From: Cryobacterium sp.
Lineage (GTDB): Bacteria > Actinomycetota > Actinomycetes > Actinomycetales > Microbacteriaceae
Length of the DNA stretch: 40,874 nt
NCBI GenBank assembly: GCA_019638935.1
Contig: JAHBSW010000020.1
Coordinates: forward strand, 1-40,874
Reading direction: 5' to 3'
The notes beneath the pieces were generated by a model that was not told where the DNA came from, did no database searches, and saw nothing but the letters and a program-made list of their open reading frames with translations. How positions within the stretch are numbered: position 1 is the stretch's first letter; each line of letters begins with the position of its first letter. Positions 34,631-40,874 of this stretch are shown in pieces. Made by a program: the position numbers and the translations under genes.

Positions 34631-35697
34631 CGGTGCCCCGCTGGGTGATCGTGTCACTCGCCGCATCGGTGGTGGGCTACCACGTCGTGGTCGCGATTCA
34701 CTCGCTCACTGTCATTCTCGACCCGGTTCCGTACCTGATCGCGGTTGGCGTGTTCATCGTCGCGTCGACGGTGAGCCTCTTGCCGTGGGGCGGACTGCGC
34801 ATGCCCACCTGGGTCGCGACGGTCAACCTGCTTGTCGCGATAGTGATCCCCGAGGTCGTGTCGAAGCAGATTTCCGACGGACTGCAGGTGCAGGTTGATC
34901 ACGCCGCCTGGTACGTGGGCGGGATCGGCATTCTCATGGTGATCACGTCTGCGCGCCGCCATCACGCGTTCGCCTGGCTGGGCATCGCTGCTCTCGTCGC
35001 GCACACACTGCTGCTGGGTGGCGCACCCGCGATCTCCCCCATCGGTGTGGGAATGTCGGTTGCGTGGGTGGGCATCTCGAACGTCGTTTCGGTCACTCTC
35101 GAGCGCGCGGAGCAGGATGCGCGCCAGTACGCTCATGCGGCCCGCGCTGCGGCGCTGTGGCATGCCGAGGCCGAGGCTCACGTCACCGAGCGTCGAGCGC
35201 GCCTGGGTCAGACCAATCGGGTCGCGAGAAGCATTCTTCGGGAGATCGTGTCTCGGCGGGGTCGGCTCACGCCCGAGCTGCGCGCCGAGTGCCTGCTGCT
35301 CGAGGCTACGATCCGTGACGAGATTCGCGGCAGACGCCTGCTCGACGACCGGGTGCGCGCTGCGGTCAGCGCCGCTCGGAGATCGAGCACGTCGGTCATG
35401 GTTCTCGATGAGGGTGGCCTCGACGATCTCGACGCCGAGGCCCTCCACCTCGTGCACGGCGGCCTGGCTCGCGCGATTGCCTCGGCCAAGGCGAGGCGCG
35501 TCATCGTGCGCACGGCCCAGGATCGGCACGACGTCGCCGTAACCGTCGTCGGTGTGGGCGAGCCGCACGAGGCCGATGCGGCGTCCGGCACGGTGACCGC
35601 ATCGACGGTGGCCGGCTCGGTCGACGGCGAGTTCGACGAGGATGTCACCGTGTGGTTCGAGATCGGTTTCGACGGCGAGGTTCGCGGGTTGCACTAG
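34627..35697 (+). CDS. Degenerate histidine-kinase-like membrane protein
   Basis: A 356-aa protein with about six N-terminal transmembrane helices (to residue 156), a long helical segment (160-250: RAEQDARQYAHAARAAALWHAEAE ... LTPELRAECLLLEATIRDEIRGRRLLDDRV) and a C-terminal domain whose layout recalls a kinase ATPase fold (LHLVHGGLARAIASAKARRVIV ... VTVVGVG). It lacks an N-box asparagine, a DxGxG loop and an obvious phosphoacceptor histidine. It is translationally coupled to the kinase. I infer a pseudokinase that partners or tunes the kinase at 33374. A separate sensory role cannot be excluded. Confidence 0.75.
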   Translation: MTVPRWVIVSLAASVVGYHVVVAIHSLTVILDPVPYLIAVGVFIVASTVSLLPWGGLRMPTWVATVNLLVAIVIPEVVSKQISDGLQVQVDHAAWYVGGIGILMVITSARRHHAFAWLGIAALVAHTLLLGGAPAISPIGVGMSVAWVGISNVVSVTLERAEQDARQYAHAARAAALWHAEAEAHVTERRARLGQTNRVARSILREIVSRRGRLTPELRAECLLLEATIRDEIRGRRLLDDRVRAAVSAARRSSTSVMVLDEGGLDDLDAEALHLVHGGLARAIASAKARRVIVRTAQDRHDVAVTVVGVGEPHEADAASGTVTASTVAGSVDGEFDEDVTVWFEIGFDGEVRGLH

Positions 35698-35740
35698 CTC
35701 ACTCGGCGAGAGAGCCCGACTCAGTGAGTAGAAGTGAGTA

Positions 35741-35771
35741 GAGGGGCCGGGAGCTTCGCTCCCGACCCCTC
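35741..35771 (+). terminator. Hairpin terminator of the two-component operon
   Basis: GAGGGGCCGGGAGC-TTC-GCTCCCGACCCCTC forms a 13-bp stem with one mismatch. It is preceded by a duplicated GTGAGTAGA (near 35724 and 35734). Only a weak T-run follows. Confidence 0.8.
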
Positions 35772-35875
35772 AATTCTCGAGTGAGGCAGATAACCCGAAT
35801 ATCGCCTCGCCCGCCCCCAAACTAACCGCTTGCTTACCCTAGTTTGCGGCTAGCTGGATGATGCGACCTGTAGAG

Positions 35876-36034
35876 GTAACACCGTTACAAATCCAATTAT
35901 GAGGTGATCACACTGTAACCCACAGTCGTCACTTTGGGGGACATTCGGGGTACAAAATATGCCCCCCAAACAGGGGGAAAAGCCAGGAGATAGGGCGAAA
36001 ACACTGTACCCCAATGCGTCAAATCAGGGGTACA
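35876..36034 (+). other. AT-richer intergenic region with mutually exclusive inverted repeats
   Basis: No gene is supported here. Seen directly: GTAAC-ACC-GTTAC (35876-35888); ACTGT-AACCC-ACAGT (35912-35926); TTTGGGGG (35933-35940) complementary to CCCCCAAA (35963-35970), which can also pair with GGGGG (35973-35977); and GGGGTACA at 35947-35954 and 36027-36034, both complementary to TGTACCCC at 36005-36012. The alternative pairings resemble a switch-like RNA or a cluster of operators. Base composition is clearly more AT-rich than the surroundings. Confidence 0.5.
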
Positions 36035-36130
36035 AAGCGATTGGATGCTCGAATCCCGGTCACGGTTCGTCTCCCTCGTGCTGGGTGCGCACCGGGGTCG
36101 TGCGCGACTCGGTCGGCGGGTCCACGGCAG

Positions 36131-36159
36131 TGGACCAGCGGCATCTGACGGCCTAGACT
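36131..36159 (+). promoter_or_regulatory. Predicted promoter of the RIO-kinase unit
   Basis: TGGACC (36131-36136), a 17-nt spacer and TAGACT (36154-36159). The expected start near 36166 gives a leader of about 140 nt before the kinase, which contains a short ORF and a hairpin. Confidence 0.5.
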
Positions 36160-36204
36160 CGACCCGCACCGGGATCGCCCCGGAAGACCGCGAGAGAGGA
36201 GTCC

Positions 36205-36273
36205 ATGATGACGACCGTCCCTGTCGTGCGCACTCTCGCCGACCATCTTCCCCTCGAGGCCACCGCGCTCTAG
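36205..36273 (+). CDS. Leader ORF (22 aa) upstream of the RIO kinase
   Basis: MMTTVPVVRTLADHLPLEAT then AL. AGGAG at 36197-36201 lies 6 nt before the second ATG (36208) and 3 nt before the first. The stop at 36271-36273 is only 6 nt before a hairpin that contains the ribosome-binding site of the next gene. The position and strong initiation signal suggest a regulatory leader peptide rather than a functional protein. The sequence has no obvious run of one amino acid. Confidence 0.6.
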   Translation: MMTTVPVVRTLADHLPLEATAL

Positions 36274-36279
36274 CTCTCC

Positions 36280-36305
36280 GTGTGGCCTCCGACCCGGAGC
36301 CACAC
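36280..36305 (+). promoter_or_regulatory. Hairpin sequestering the RIO-kinase ribosome-binding site
   Basis: GTGTGG + bulged C + CTCC pairs with GGAG + CCACAC around a GACCC loop. The GGAG (36296-36299) is the Shine-Dalgarno sequence, 7 nt before the GTG at 36307, and it is fully paired in the stem. A ribosome ending the leader ORF at 36273 would cover the 5' arm and free it. Confidence 0.7.
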
Positions 36306-36306
36306 T

Positions 36307-37149
36307 GTGATCGATCCTTTTCCTTCTCCTTTCGACGTCACCCTTTCCTTCGCCACGGTCGAGCCGGGCGATGATCAGCGCTGGAGCACCTGGTCGGCCA
36401 TCACTCCCTCCGAACGCGGTCCGAAGCCGTGGCCGGATTGGGTCGTGACCAGTGCTGGCGCCATCGACACCGAACTCGGAGTGCTCAAGACCGGCAAGGA
36501 GGCCGACGTCTTCCTGCTCGAACGCGCCGTTCCCGACGACCCCGCGCAGAGCACGCTGCTGGCGGCGAAGCGCTACCGTTCCGCCGAGCATCGCGCCTTC
36601 CACCGTTCCGGCATCTACACCGAGGGACGCCGCGGCAGGGACTCGCGCGAGGGGCGTGCCGTGGCGAAAAAATCCGCTTTCGGTCGCGAGGTCGAGGCGG
36701 CGCGGTGGTCGCTCGCGGAGTTCGATGCGCTGTGCCGCATGTGGCGGCTCGGCGCGCCGGTTCCCTACCCCGTGCAGGTGAACGGCACCGAGATCCTCAT
36801 GGAGTTCATCGGGACGGATGCCGTGGCGGCCCCGCGGCTGGCTCAGGAGCGTGCCGACCACGGCGCGCTCGATGAGCTGTTCGTGCAGGTCGTCGACATC
36901 ATGCGCGTGTTCGCCACGGCCGGTTTGGCGCACGGCGATCTGTCGGCGTACAACCTTCTCGTGCACGAGGGTCGGGTGCGGGTGATCGACCTGCCCCAGA
37001 TCGTCGACGTCGCAGCGAACCCGCAGGGCGCCGATCTGCTGCATCGCGACTGCGTGAACATCTGCGACTGGTTCGCCCGTCGCCGGGTCGCGTGCGACGC
37101 GGAGGAGCTGTTCGCGGAGCTACTGGTTCTCGCCTTCGGAGTGAACTGA
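36307..37149 (+). CDS. RIO1-family atypical protein kinase
   Basis: A 280-aa RIO-type kinase. The nucleotide loop is LKTGKEADVFL, the catalytic lysine is in LAAKRYR, the catalytic loop is HGDLSAYNLLV and the metal-binding loop is VIDLPQIVD, all diagnostic of RIO kinases. In archaea and eukaryotes these act in ribosome maturation; bacterial members are poorly studied. The GTG at 36307 is chosen because GGAG lies 7 nt upstream; the GTG at 36280 in the same frame is inside the hairpin. Expression is probably controlled at translation by the leader ORF and hairpin. It converges on the carboxylase epsilon gene, 17 bp away. Confidence 0.92.
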   Translation: MIDPFPSPFDVTLSFATVEPGDDQRWSTWSAITPSERGPKPWPDWVVTSAGAIDTELGVLKTGKEADVFLLERAVPDDPAQSTLLAAKRYRSAEHRAFHRSGIYTEGRRGRDSREGRAVAKKSAFGREVEAARWSLAEFDALCRMWRLGAPVPYPVQVNGTEILMEFIGTDAVAAPRLAQERADHGALDELFVQVVDIMRVFATAGLAHGDLSAYNLLVHEGRVRVIDLPQIVDVAANPQGADLLHRDCVNICDWFARRRVACDAEELFAELLVLAFGVN

Positions 37150-37166
37150 GTGCGGCGCCATGCACC

Positions 37167-37421
37167 CTAGCCGCTGAAGCCGCGCCACCTCGTGGTGCCG
37201 TGCAGGATGGGCTCGCGAATGGGCCGCTGCGAGGCCGCCCACGCCGTCGACTGCTTCACGGCGCGGCGCAGTGGTCGACTTCCCAGCTCCGCCGCGATTC
37301 CCGCGACCACCGCCATGACGGCGGCGAGTTCCTCGGGCGTGGGATTGCCGGCGACGACCCTGAGATCGTCGCTGACGCCGACGCTCGTCTCGGGCGTCGG
37401 GTCGACCTCGGGCATCGTCAC
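37167..37421 (-). CDS. Acyl-CoA carboxylase epsilon subunit (AccE-like)
   Basis: An 84-aa protein: [45 protein letters not shown], with the [20 protein letters not shown] signature of actinobacterial epsilon subunits that stabilise the alpha-beta carboxylase complex. The C-terminus ([27 protein letters not shown]) is also family-like. The GTG at 37421 overlaps the stop of the beta-subunit gene (GTGA); an ATG two codons later is possible. It forms a coupled pair with the beta gene. Confidence 0.9.
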   Translation of the reverse strand: MTMPEVDPTPETSVGVSDDLRVVAGNPTPEELAAVMAVVAGIAAELGSRPLRRAVKQSTAWAASQRPIREPILHGTTRWRGFSG

Positions 37422-39031
37422 AGCGGTATGTTCCCATGCTTCTTGGGCGGCGTAGCCACCCGCTTCCCGCGCAGCGCACGCAAGGCCTTCGTCACGGCCA
37501 CGCGAGTGGCGGCCGGTTCGATGACGCCGTCGAGCTCGCCGCGCTCAGCGGCGAGGAAGGGGCTCGCGACGTTGTAGGTGTACTCGTTGGCGAGCTTGGT
37601 GCGCACGGCTGCGACATCCTCGCCCGCCTCCTCTGCGGCCTTGATCTCGCCGCGGTAGAGGATGTTGACGGCACCCTGGCCGCCCATGACGGCGATCTCG
37701 GCGGTCGGCCAGGCGTAGTTGATGTCGGCGCCGAGCTGCTTGGAGCCCATGACGATGTAGGCGCCGCCGTAGGCCTTGCGGGTGATGACGGTGACGAGTG
37801 GCACGGTCGCCTCGGCGTAGGCGTAGAGCAGTTTCGCGCCGCGACGGATGACGCCGGTCCACTCCTGGTCGGTTCCGGGCAGGTAGCCGGGCACGTCGAC
37901 GAGGGTGAGGATGGGGATCGAGAAGGCGTCGCAGAAGCGCACGAAGCGGCTGGCCTTCTCGCCCGCCTCGATGTTGAGCGTGCCTGCCATGGCGTTGGGC
38001 TGGTTGGCGATGATGCCGACCGAGCGCCCCTCGACGCGGCCGAAGCCGACGACGATGTTGGGCGCGTAGAGGGGCTGGGTCTCGAGGAACTCGCCGTGGT
38101 CGACGATGTGCTCGATGACGGTCTTGACGTCGTAGGGCTGGTTGGGGGAGTCGGGGATGATCGTGTTGAGCTTGCGGTCCTCGTCGGTGATCTCGAGGTC
38201 GGCCTCGACCTCGTAGGAGGGCACCTCGGCGAGGTTGTTGTCGGGGAGGAACGCGAGCAGGGTGCGCACGTAGTCGATCGCGTCGTCCTCGTCGCTCGCG
38301 AGATAGTGGGCGACGCCGGAGACCTTGTTGTGCGTGAGGGCGCCGCCGAGCTCCTCCATGCCGACGTCCTCGCCGGTGACCGTCTTGATGACATCCGGGC
38401 CGGTGACGAACATCTGGCTGGTCTTGTCGACCATGATGACGAAGTCGGTGAGGGCGGGCGAGTAGACGGCACCGCCGGCGGCGGGGCCCATGATGATCGA
38501 GATCTGGGGGATGACGCCGGATGCCTGGGTGTTGCGCCGGAAGATCTCGCCGTACTTTCCGAGCGCGACGACTCCCTCCTGAATGCGCGCGCCGCCCGAG
38601 TCGAGCATGCCGATGACGGGTACGCCGATCTTCATGGCGAGGTCCATGACTTTGATGATCTTCTCGCCGGCGACTTCGCCGAGGCTGCCGCCGAAGATCG
38701 TGAAGTCCTGCGCATAGACGGCGACCTGGCGGCCGTGGATCGTGCCGGTCCCCGTGACGACGGCGTCACCATAGGGGCGGTGCCTGTCCATGCCGAAGGC
38801 GTGGGTGCGGTGGCGCACGAACTCGTCGAGCTCGACGAAGGAGCCGTGGTCGAGCAGCAGCTCGATGCGCTCGCGCGCGGTCTTCTTGCCCTTGGCGTGC
38901 TGCTTGTCGATCGCCGCTGCCCCGCTCGCGGTGACAGCCTCGTGGTAGCGCTGCTTGAGGTCGGCGAGCTTGCCCGCGGTCGTGTACAGGTCGTCGGTGT
39001 TTTCTACGGCTGTGTTGGCGTCGTCGGTCAC
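37418..39031 (-). CDS. Acyl-CoA carboxylase beta subunit (AccD/PccB type carboxyltransferase)
   Basis: A 537-aa carboxyltransferase with both crotonase-like halves: [56 protein letters not shown] and [17 protein letters not shown] in the N-half, and [33 protein letters not shown] and [17 protein letters not shown] in the C-half. It moves CO2 from biotin to acetyl- or propionyl-CoA, feeding fatty-acid synthesis. The start is GTG at 39031; TAGAGT (39043-39038) lies 6 nt upstream, indicating a leaderless transcript. It is coupled to the epsilon gene. The biotinylated partner is at 28898-30646. Confidence 0.97.
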   Translation of the reverse strand: MTDDANTAVENTDDLYTTAGKLADLKQRYHEAVTASGAAAIDKQHAKGKKTARERIELLLDHGSFVELDEFVRHRTHAFGMDRHRPYGDAVVTGTGTIHGRQVAVYAQDFTIFGGSLGEVAGEKIIKVMDLAMKIGVPVIGMLDSGGARIQEGVVALGKYGEIFRRNTQASGVIPQISIIMGPAAGGAVYSPALTDFVIMVDKTSQMFVTGPDVIKTVTGEDVGMEELGGALTHNKVSGVAHYLASDEDDAIDYVRTLLAFLPDNNLAEVPSYEVEADLEITDEDRKLNTIIPDSPNQPYDVKTVIEHIVDHGEFLETQPLYAPNIVVGFGRVEGRSVGIIANQPNAMAGTLNIEAGEKASRFVRFCDAFSIPILTLVDVPGYLPGTDQEWTGVIRRGAKLLYAYAEATVPLVTVITRKAYGGAYIVMGSKQLGADINYAWPTAEIAVMGGQGAVNILYRGEIKAAEEAGEDVAAVRTKLANEYTYNVASPFLAAERGELDGVIEPAATRVAVTKALRALRGKRVATPPKKHGNIPL

Positions 39032-39077
39032 GCGCCTACTCTACTGGCCGAGTTGCCGGTCGGCAGGTAGCTGCGCG

Positions 39078-39926
39078 CTACGAGGAGGTCGTGACGGCGA
39101 TGAGCGCGACGCCGACGAAGACGACGACGACACCGACAATCTGGATGCGCATGAGGCGCTCCTTGAGGAACCACCAGCCGAGCAGAACCGTGACGACCGG
39201 GTAGAGCGAGGCGAGCACCCCGACGACGCTCAGGTCACCGGTGGTGCTCGCGATCGCCCAGCACAGCTGAGCGCTGATGCCCAGGATGCCGATCGCGACG
39301 ACCCCGACGAGCTCCTTGCCCCGGGCGATGGGCGCCTGACGCAGCGCAACCGCGGCCACGCCGTAGAGCAGCAGCACCGTGAGCGAGTTGACGACGAGCG
39401 TGCTCGTGACGTTGAAGGCGCTGCCCCACGCGACCGAGACGTTGGCGAAGCCGAAGCCGACCGCGGAGACGAGTCCGAGGATGATCGGCTTCGGTCCGTG
39501 CCCCTCGCTGCGGTTGTTGAACTCGGGGCCGCTCGCCATGATCGTTCCGAGAATCGCGAGCACGATTCCGACGATGAGCAGCCAGCCGAGCTGATCGCCG
39601 CCGATGACTCCTGCACTCACGGGAACGAGCACGCTGAGCGCCGTGATCGGCGCGATGACGCCCATCGTGCCGCTCGCGAGGGCCGCGTAGAGCGAGGAGA
39701 CGCCGATGGCCGTCGCGACTCCGCCGATGACGCCCCACAGCACGGCACCCGGCAGGCCCGGCAACGGATCCTCCCACACCAGACGGGTCAGGATGATGAC
39801 GGTCGCGACGGCCTGCGACAGCACGAGCACCGTGACGAGCGGCAGCCGCCGCGACAGCACTCCGCCGAGAAAGTCTCCGACTCCGAGGAACAGACTGGCG
39901 ACGAGTGCGAGCGCGCCGCCGATCAT
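39078..39926 (-). CDS. EamA/DMT-family transporter
   Basis: A 282-aa integral membrane protein with about ten hydrophobic helices in two EamA repeats. It begins MIGGALALVASLFLGVGDFLGG and the second repeat begins near PKPIILGLVSAVGFGFANVSVAWG, ending LGWWFLKERLMRIQIVGVVVVFVGVALIAV, a typical EamA end. Members export metabolites or amino acids; the substrate is unknown. Its ATG overlaps the stop of the ATPase gene upstream (ATGA), so both are made from one mRNA, even though DMT transporters do not use ATPases. Confidence 0.92.
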   Translation of the reverse strand: MIGGALALVASLFLGVGDFLGGVLSRRLPLVTVLVLSQAVATVIILTRLVWEDPLPGLPGAVLWGVIGGVATAIGVSSLYAALASGTMGVIAPITALSVLVPVSAGVIGGDQLGWLLIVGIVLAILGTIMASGPEFNNRSEGHGPKPIILGLVSAVGFGFANVSVAWGSAFNVTSTLVVNSLTVLLLYGVAAVALRQAPIARGKELVGVVAIGILGISAQLCWAIASTTGDLSVVGVLASLYPVVTVLLGWWFLKERLMRIQIVGVVVVFVGVALIAVTTSS

Positions 39927-40807
39927 CGAGCGGGCAGCTTGTCGACGAACTCGGCGACGGTGCGGGGCCTGTCAGACCAGCCCAGTGCGGTGCTGAGCCG
40001 CATGAGCTGGGGTGCTTCGACGCGAGCCTGCTCGAGCACATCGGGCTTGGCGAAGACCTCTTCGGGGCTGCCGTCGGCGAGCACCCTGCCGAGTGCCATG
40101 ACGATGACGCGATCGAAGTTCTCGACACAGAAGTCCATGTCGTGCGTGATGGCGATGACGGTGCGGCCCTGGGCGGTCAGATCGGCGATGATGCGCGCGA
40201 TGAGCGCGATTCCGCGCTGGTCCTGGCCCGTGGTGGGTTCGTCGAGCACGACCACGGGCGTGTCCATCGCGAGCACGGCGGCGAGGGCTACGCGTTTGCG
40301 CTCCGACAGTGACAGGTTGTGCGGATGCGTGTCCGTCTCGCCGGCAAGGCCGACCCGCTCGAGCGCGGTGGCGACCAGTTCGTCGATCCGCTCGGGCTCC
40401 GCTCCGAGGTTCTTGGGGCCGAAGGCGACGTCGTCGCGCACCTTGCGGGCGAAGAGCTGCTCGTCGGGATTCTGGAACACGTAACCGACGAGCGCCGACA
40501 GCTTGGCGATCGTGTGGCCCTTGGTGTCGGTGTCGCCGACGACGACCTGTCCTGAGGTCGGCGAGAAGATGCCGTTGAGGTGGCGCACGAGGGTCGTCTT
40601 GCCGGCGCCGTTCTGCCCGACGATGGCGACGCGTTGACCCGCAGGGATGTCGATGCTCACGCCATCCAGGGCCTGAACTCCTGAGGGGTAGGCGAAGCGC
40701 ACATCCGTGAAGCTCACGCCGAGCCCGCGTGCGCTGCGTCCGTTCATACCGGGTTCGTTCACCTTCGGTTCGTTTGCGCTGGGCTCGCTCACGCTGTTGG
40801 TGTTCAC
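39923..40807 (-). CDS. Energy-coupling factor (ECF)-type ABC ATPase
   Basis: A 294-aa ATPase of the CbiO/BioM/EcfA group. Walker A is GQNGAGKTT at about 64-72, the Q-loop is FQNPDEQLFARKV, the signature is LSLSERKRVALA in place of LSGGQ, Walker B is VVVLDEPTTGQDQ and the H-loop is ITHDMDF. The first 30 residues are a low-complexity Asn/Glu/Pro stretch (NEPKVNEPGMNG), so the true start may be further in. The GTG at 40807 overlaps the stop of the upstream gene (GTGA). It would energise vitamin or metal-ion uptake with a T-component and S-component lying outside the window. Confidence 0.9.
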   Translation of the reverse strand: MNTNSVSEPSANEPKVNEPGMNGRSARGLGVSFTDVRFAYPSGVQALDGVSIDIPAGQRVAIVGQNGAGKTTLVRHLNGIFSPTSGQVVVGDTDTKGHTIAKLSALVGYVFQNPDEQLFARKVRDDVAFGPKNLGAEPERIDELVATALERVGLAGETDTHPHNLSLSERKRVALAAVLAMDTPVVVLDEPTTGQDQRGIALIARIIADLTAQGRTVIAITHDMDFCVENFDRVIVMALGRVLADGSPEEVFAKPDVLEQARVEAPQLMRLSTALGWSDRPRTVAEFVDKLPAR

Positions 40808-40874
40808 CGTGCACCCCCGAAGTACGACACAGCATCGTCGAACGACACCGGGAGGCCGGTGGCGGGGGTGAGCG
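40804..40874 (-). CDS. C-terminal fragment of an upstream ORF, probably of the same transporter operon
   Basis: The last 22 codons of a minus-strand gene, LTPATGLPVSFDDAVSYFGG then AR and TGA, with the stop overlapping the start of the ECF ATPase gene. The ending resembles that of another ECF-type ATPase, but the fragment is too short for a firm call. Confidence 0.5.
   Translation of the reverse strand, partial: LTPATGLPVSFDDAVSYFGGAR

Noticed and set aside
36040-36075. tRNA 3'-end-like stretch (GCTCGAATCCCGG) that might mark an attachment site
   Set aside because: The rest of a T-arm and acceptor does not pair, and no integrase or second copy is present in the window.
35959-36156. 65-codon open frame in the structured intergenic region
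   Set aside because: No ribosome-binding site, no family resemblance, and the reading frame is built from the inverted repeats.
37436-39070. Plus-strand open frame of 544 codons across the carboxylase beta gene
   Set aside because: Antisense shadow of a gene with all its catalytic motifs; composition is a GC-codon artefact (long Val/Asp/Gly runs).

Overview
The window is 40.9 kb of high-GC chromosomal DNA from an actinobacterium, most likely a member of the Microbacteriaceae (Micrococcales). The order is inferred from gene content and neighbourhood: an acyl-CoA carboxylase set with a small epsilon subunit and Maf, a lone groEL under HrcA-type control, a cspB / DUF3027 / DUF2530 / serC / DtxR block, a FolP2-type protein, and many starts that sit 6-7 nt after a TAnnnT -10 box with no Shine-Dalgarno sequence (leaderless mRNAs). 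No genus can be named from this alone. I see no insertion sequence, phage gene, CRISPR array or plasmid function.

Layout. 1-6.3 kb: the cut end of a sugar-type ABC ATPase, a membrane-anchored DsbA-like protein, tRNA-Thr, msrB, DUF3263, a LytR_C protein, a cold-shock protein, a DUF3048 lipoprotein, and groEL behind two tandem CIRCE operators. 6.3-9.3 kb (minus): an OmpR-type response regulator, its histidine kinase and an orphan WXG100 protein. 9.3-14.3 kb: a SufR-like Fe-S regulator divergent from a five-gene operon (DoxX-like, FolE, ferredoxin-reductase-like flavoprotein, FolP2-like DHPS, RibD_C/DHFR-analogue reductase) that looks like a compact second pterin/folate route. 14.4-18.8 kb: CspB, DUF3027, DUF2530, SerC, DtxR/IdeR, a 32-aa ORF with its own terminator, an HNH endonuclease and a VOC protein. 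18.9-27.5 kb: tRNA-Arg, small ORFs, LppM-like lipoprotein, sirtuin, AlaX-like editing protein, lipoproteins, phosphohexomutase, purine nucleoside phosphorylase and LpdA.

27.5-28.9 kb is the most unusual accessory island. A putative endonuclease (AbiEi-like N-terminus, Vsr/DUF559-like C-terminus) is flanked by two 58-nt palindromes of identical design (23-nt arms, 12-nt loop), with a G-quadruplex motif beside the right one. 28.9-32.7 kb: biotin carboxylase/BCCP, Maf, and a frameshifted TRAM/RumA-type RNA methyltransferase. 32.7-35.7 kb: an operon of a NarL-type regulator, a histidine kinase and a degenerate kinase-like membrane protein.

35.7-36.3 kb has no conventional gene but is rich in structure. 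It holds a terminator, a run of mutually exclusive inverted repeats, and then a promoter, a 22-codon leader ORF and a hairpin that buries the ribosome-binding site of a RIO-type kinase, which is the architecture of translational attenuation. The window ends with the carboxylase epsilon and beta subunits, an EamA permease and an ECF-type ATPase, all on the minus strand.

The genes suggest a free-living aerobe with redox repair (DsbA-like, MsrB), iron and Fe-S sensing, and several two-component systems. The best candidates for something undescribed are the palindrome-flanked nuclease, the RIO-kinase leader with its upstream structured region, and the Fe-S-regulated mini-pterin operon.
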